NCBI GenBank assembly: GCA_964444805.1
Contig: CAYUIK010000010.1
Location: forward strand, 1-8,972
DNA length: 8,972 nt
Origin: RECG01 sp964444805
GTDB taxonomy: Bacteria; Bacillota_I; Bacilli_A; Acholeplasmatales; Acholeplasmataceae
Reading direction: 5' to 3'
Made by a program: the position numbers and the translations under genes. Every line of letters begins with the position of its first letter. The first letter of the stretch is position 1. The notes beneath the pieces were generated by a model. The model saw nothing but the letters and a program-made list of their open reading frames with translations. It made no database searches and was not told where the DNA came from. Positions 7,088-8,972 of this stretch are shown here, piece by piece.

Positions 7088-8056
7088 TCATCCTCGCATA
7101 TTCACATACAGCTTATCCAACAGACGATGCTCAATCGCATATTCGATCTTTTTGATATGTTTCGTGTGTTTCGTCTCATCGAGCCACATGACAAGTTGCT
7201 TATTCCTTTCATTGAGACGTGTGATATCCGACCTCGTTGGCGGCCTGTCATTTTTGGAAAGATTCGTCTTAGAAGACGTTACGACAAGATTCCACAGATC
7301 ATCCGTATAGACAAAACTCCAAGGAATAACATGGTCGATGTGAATGTCGGCGGGTTCGACGACTTCGTCGGTATAGAAGTCACGGATCTCATGCTTGTGA
7401 TGCGCTTCAAGTAGTATTTTCTTGAACTTTTTCAGACTCGCTCTTCGAATCTTGACATCCGATGCTGCATTGACTTTATTTGCAATCTTTGGCGCATAGT
7501 TGAAACGCTCCAGGAGCTGAGCCCACTTGTAGTTCAATAATTTGGATAGGACGAACGCATACTCGTCGATCGTCTTGATATCGTCTTTTTTAAAGATTAA
7601 CGTTTTGTTATCATCGTCGATCTCATAGATATCAAGTGTTTCCTTGTTTCCTACATTTTTGAATCTCGGACATACATTCGTTTTCGCATTTCTCAGTATG
7701 TCCCTTACGCAACGATCATAATACGATCTGTTTTCATAAAAATAATTCTCGATCTGGTCCCATGGTACAGGAGTTGTTTTGACCTCACGCTTGTATTTTT
7801 TGATCATCTTGTCGACGATTTGTAGGATAACCGGGCTGTGTCCTTGTTCTAGGTTGAAAAAGAATGTTTGGTTCCAATAATATTTAATCATCTTATTCGC
7901 AATATCCGCCTGATTAACGACGCATGTATCATTGATAATTCGATATTCATTCAATGAAACACACTCTAAAATACCCCGTCCCCACGCGGTTTTGTAGGTA
8001 TTGTCGTTTTTCATTTCTTCGATTACTCGAATCCATTTTGCCAGATAAGGGTCCAT
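7088..8056 (-). CDS. HNH-family (HNH_4-like) endonuclease, probably restriction-associated (322 aa)
   Basis: Putative DNA endonuclease. Near the C-terminus it carries HIDHVIPWSF (about 239-248), then WNLV (255-258) and TNLSKNDRPP (264-273), the HNH_4 pattern with H242, N256 and N265 as likely metal and catalytic positions. No Cys pairs that would form the zinc knuckle of classical HNH domains are present. The N-terminal 100 residues (MDPYLAKWIRVIEE, TAWGRGILE, IANKMIKYYWNQTFFFNLEQ) are a helical region of a kind I associate with HNH proteins of restriction-modification loci; this is recollection, not a search. Start: the frame opens from a TTG at 8113 without a ribosome site, and ATGs lie at 8071, 8065, 8062 and 8056; I chose 8056 because GGAG stands nine bases before it. 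It follows the PLD nuclease gene (74 bp, or 17 bp with the TTG start), so both probably belong to one operon. No terminator is clear after it. Confidence 0.78.
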   Translation of the reverse strand: MDPYLAKWIRVIEEMKNDNTYKTAWGRGILECVSLNEYRIINDTCVVNQADIANKMIKYYWNQTFFFNLEQGHSPVILQIVDKMIKKYKREVKTTPVPWDQIENYFYENRSYYDRCVRDILRNAKTNVCPRFKNVGNKETLDIYEIDDDNKTLIFKKDDIKTIDEYAFVLSKLLNYKWAQLLERFNYAPKIANKVNAASDVKIRRASLKKFKKILLEAHHKHEIRDFYTDEVVEPADIHIDHVIPWSFVYTDDLWNLVVTSSKTNLSKNDRPPTRSDITRLNERNKQLVMWLDETKHTKHIKKIEYAIEHRLLDKLYVNMRG

Positions 8057-8130
8057 GCGCATCATCTCCATATTACAATTGCCAAGAACAATAGTCTTCT
8101 CGAAACTTAACAAACACGTTTATCAATGAA

Positions 8131-8913
8131 TTATCGCCAAAGCCGTTTATATACTCCTCGATCCAAAAATCGGACCAAACCGATATCTCGCAGTTGTTGT
8201 AAAATCTGTCTAATCTTAGCATCTATATGGTGGTTATTTGGGTGTATGTTTTGTAACACAGGCTCATGGGAGTACATGGTTTCTAAATTGAATATATCAT
8301 CATGCAGACGATCAATGATAGCAAATATATCTCTTTGCCATGGCGTCAACCAATGTAGAAGAGCCCCTTTGTCTGTCAAATGAATGTGGTTGTCTCCACT
8401 TGCATCAAAACGGACGTTTGTACGATTATCAAATCCGGTTATCAGTTTTTCGATCGAATCGATTACAGTTTTATTAAAACTTCCACATCTGTAATTTTTC
8501 GTCATTTCATCAAAATCAGCTGCTATTGTTCGAGTAATATCGATTTCATCAATAATCATTATTCCATATTCATAGTTTCTTGAAAATCCATCACTGGTTA
8601 AATTTGAAGATGTTACTAACGCTTTAACTTTGTCGAAGAGATAAATGTTTGCATGCAGGTTTTGATAGTTGAAACTTTTAAATCCTCGACTGACAACCTG
8701 CTTGATCGCTTGAATATGGGAATATCCTGCATAAAAATCAGCAAGATTTGCTGATGTGATCAGTCGCAACTGTGAAGTCTCTTTTTTCTTTTCCAAGATG
8801 TTGTTAATGATGTTTTCATGCGTGAATGGAGAGCATAAATCAATACTCTTTTCACTCTCTTCAACCAAATCGTAAAACAATTTGTCGCTAGGATTTTTAA
8901 TCGTTTCAATCAT
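8131..8913 (-). CDS. PLD-fold nuclease with DpnI-type winged helix, probable restriction enzyme (260 aa)
   Basis: Likely DNA-cleaving enzyme with two parts. Residues 1-140 resemble a single-motif phospholipase D nuclease domain (as in BfiI or NgoFVII-type restriction enzymes): a strand at 22-30 (KSIDLCSPF), LRLITSANLADF at 49-60, then LHANIYLFD (86-94), TSSNLTSDGF (101-110) and NYEYGI (113-118). H87, D94, S102/S103, N104 and E115 fit the active-site pattern, but the usual lysine of H-x-K is N89 (codon AAC), which could weaken or change catalysis. Residues about 190-260 (PWQRDIFAIIDRL, IHPNNHHIDAKIRQILQQLRDIG, FLDRGVYKRLW) match the winged helix found at the DpnI C-terminus and in other restriction enzymes, which binds target DNA. 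A single PLD motif implies dimers. The ATG overlaps the stop of an apparent upstream gene (ATGA). The gene looks AT-rich compared with regions 1-3. Confidence 0.75.
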   Translation of the reverse strand: MIETIKNPSDKLFYDLVEESEKSIDLCSPFTHENIINNILEKKKETSQLRLITSANLADFYAGYSHIQAIKQVVSRGFKSFNYQNLHANIYLFDKVKALVTSSNLTSDGFSRNYEYGIMIIDEIDITRTIAADFDEMTKNYRCGSFNKTVIDSIEKLITGFDNRTNVRFDASGDNHIHLTDKGALLHWLTPWQRDIFAIIDRLHDDIFNLETMYSHEPVLQNIHPNNHHIDAKIRQILQQLRDIGLVRFLDRGVYKRLWR

Positions 8914-8972
8914 ATCCTTGGCCCCCGTTTCATCATAAATACAACAGATCCATGCACACTCAGATTAGAGAA
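8910..8972 (-). CDS. C-terminal end of an upstream gene cut by the window edge
   Basis: A minus-strand frame open from the right edge ends in ...VVFMMKRGPRI and TGA (complement of 8910-8912), overlapping the PLD gene start as ATGA. The tight coupling and the lack of a well-spaced ribosome site for the PLD gene (AAGGA is almost touching its ATG) suggest a real upstream gene. Twenty codons are too few to name it. In a restriction module a methyltransferase would be expected here, but nothing visible shows that. Confidence 0.35.
   Translation of the reverse strand, partial: FSNLSVHGSVVFMMKRGPRI

Noticed and set aside
6757..7155. 132-codon plus-strand open frame across the oxidoreductase start and the intergenic gap
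   Set aside because: Overlaps two minus-strand genes, and its translation has no domain-like pattern; a shadow frame.
8057..8113. TTG start giving a 341-residue HNH protein
   Set aside because: TTG has no ribosome site and the extra residues show no recognisable pattern; GGAG supports the ATG at 8056. It cannot be excluded, as it would shorten the gap to the PLD gene.
1..8972. CRISPR arrays, tRNA/rRNA genes, insertion sequences
   Set aside because: No regularly spaced direct repeats, cloverleaf-like sequences, transposase frames or terminal inverted repeats were seen.

Overview
The window is bacterial DNA of moderate GC (about mid-40s % by eye) that uses the standard code: TGA ends several genes, and no in-frame TGA is needed for tryptophan. 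Strong AGGAGG/GGTGATC-type ribosome binding sites, consensus TTGACA/TATAAT promoters and a PadR/HAAS/DUF4097 cassette point to a low-GC Gram-positive lineage (Bacillota, or a Mollicutes-related lineage that keeps TGA as stop, such as the Izemoplasma/Acholeplasma type). The exact genus cannot be told from the sequence.

Region 1 (1-3754, minus strand) is a self-regulated efflux-type operon. It is read in the order TetR-family repressor (3079-3696), MacB/LolD-type ABC ATPase (2388-3086), two-domain FtsX-type permease (52-2385). The genes overlap or nearly touch. The promoter is a consensus sigma-A type whose -10 box is overlapped by a perfect 18-bp palindrome, the evident TetR operator. A second gene may begin at the left edge.

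Region 2 (3796-5770, plus strand) is divergent from region 1. A second near-perfect promoter, centred in a long dyad, drives a small PadR-type regulator (3857-4159), a HAAS/DUF1700-like membrane protein (4169-4732) and a membrane-anchored DUF4097-type repeat protein (4729-5682). The promoter dyad suggests PadR autoregulation. The operon ends at a strong hairpin terminator that probably also serves the convergent gene. Regions 1 and 2 share a divergent control region that looks like a cell-envelope stress/antibiotic response locus (inference).

Region 3 (5824-6852, minus strand) is a single LLM-class (luciferase-like) flavin-dependent oxidoreductase. The 235-bp gap above it (6853-7087) holds its GGTGAT ribosome binding site; I see no convincing promoter, RNA gene or terminator there.

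Region 4 (7088-8972, minus strand) looks like part of a restriction or defence module. It holds an HNH_4-type endonuclease and a phospholipase D-fold nuclease whose C-terminus resembles the DpnI-type winged helix. A further gene appears to run off the right edge and to overlap the PLD gene by ATGA. No methyltransferase is inside the window. The PLD gene looks AT-richer than the rest, suggesting acquisition. This module is the best candidate for something little described.
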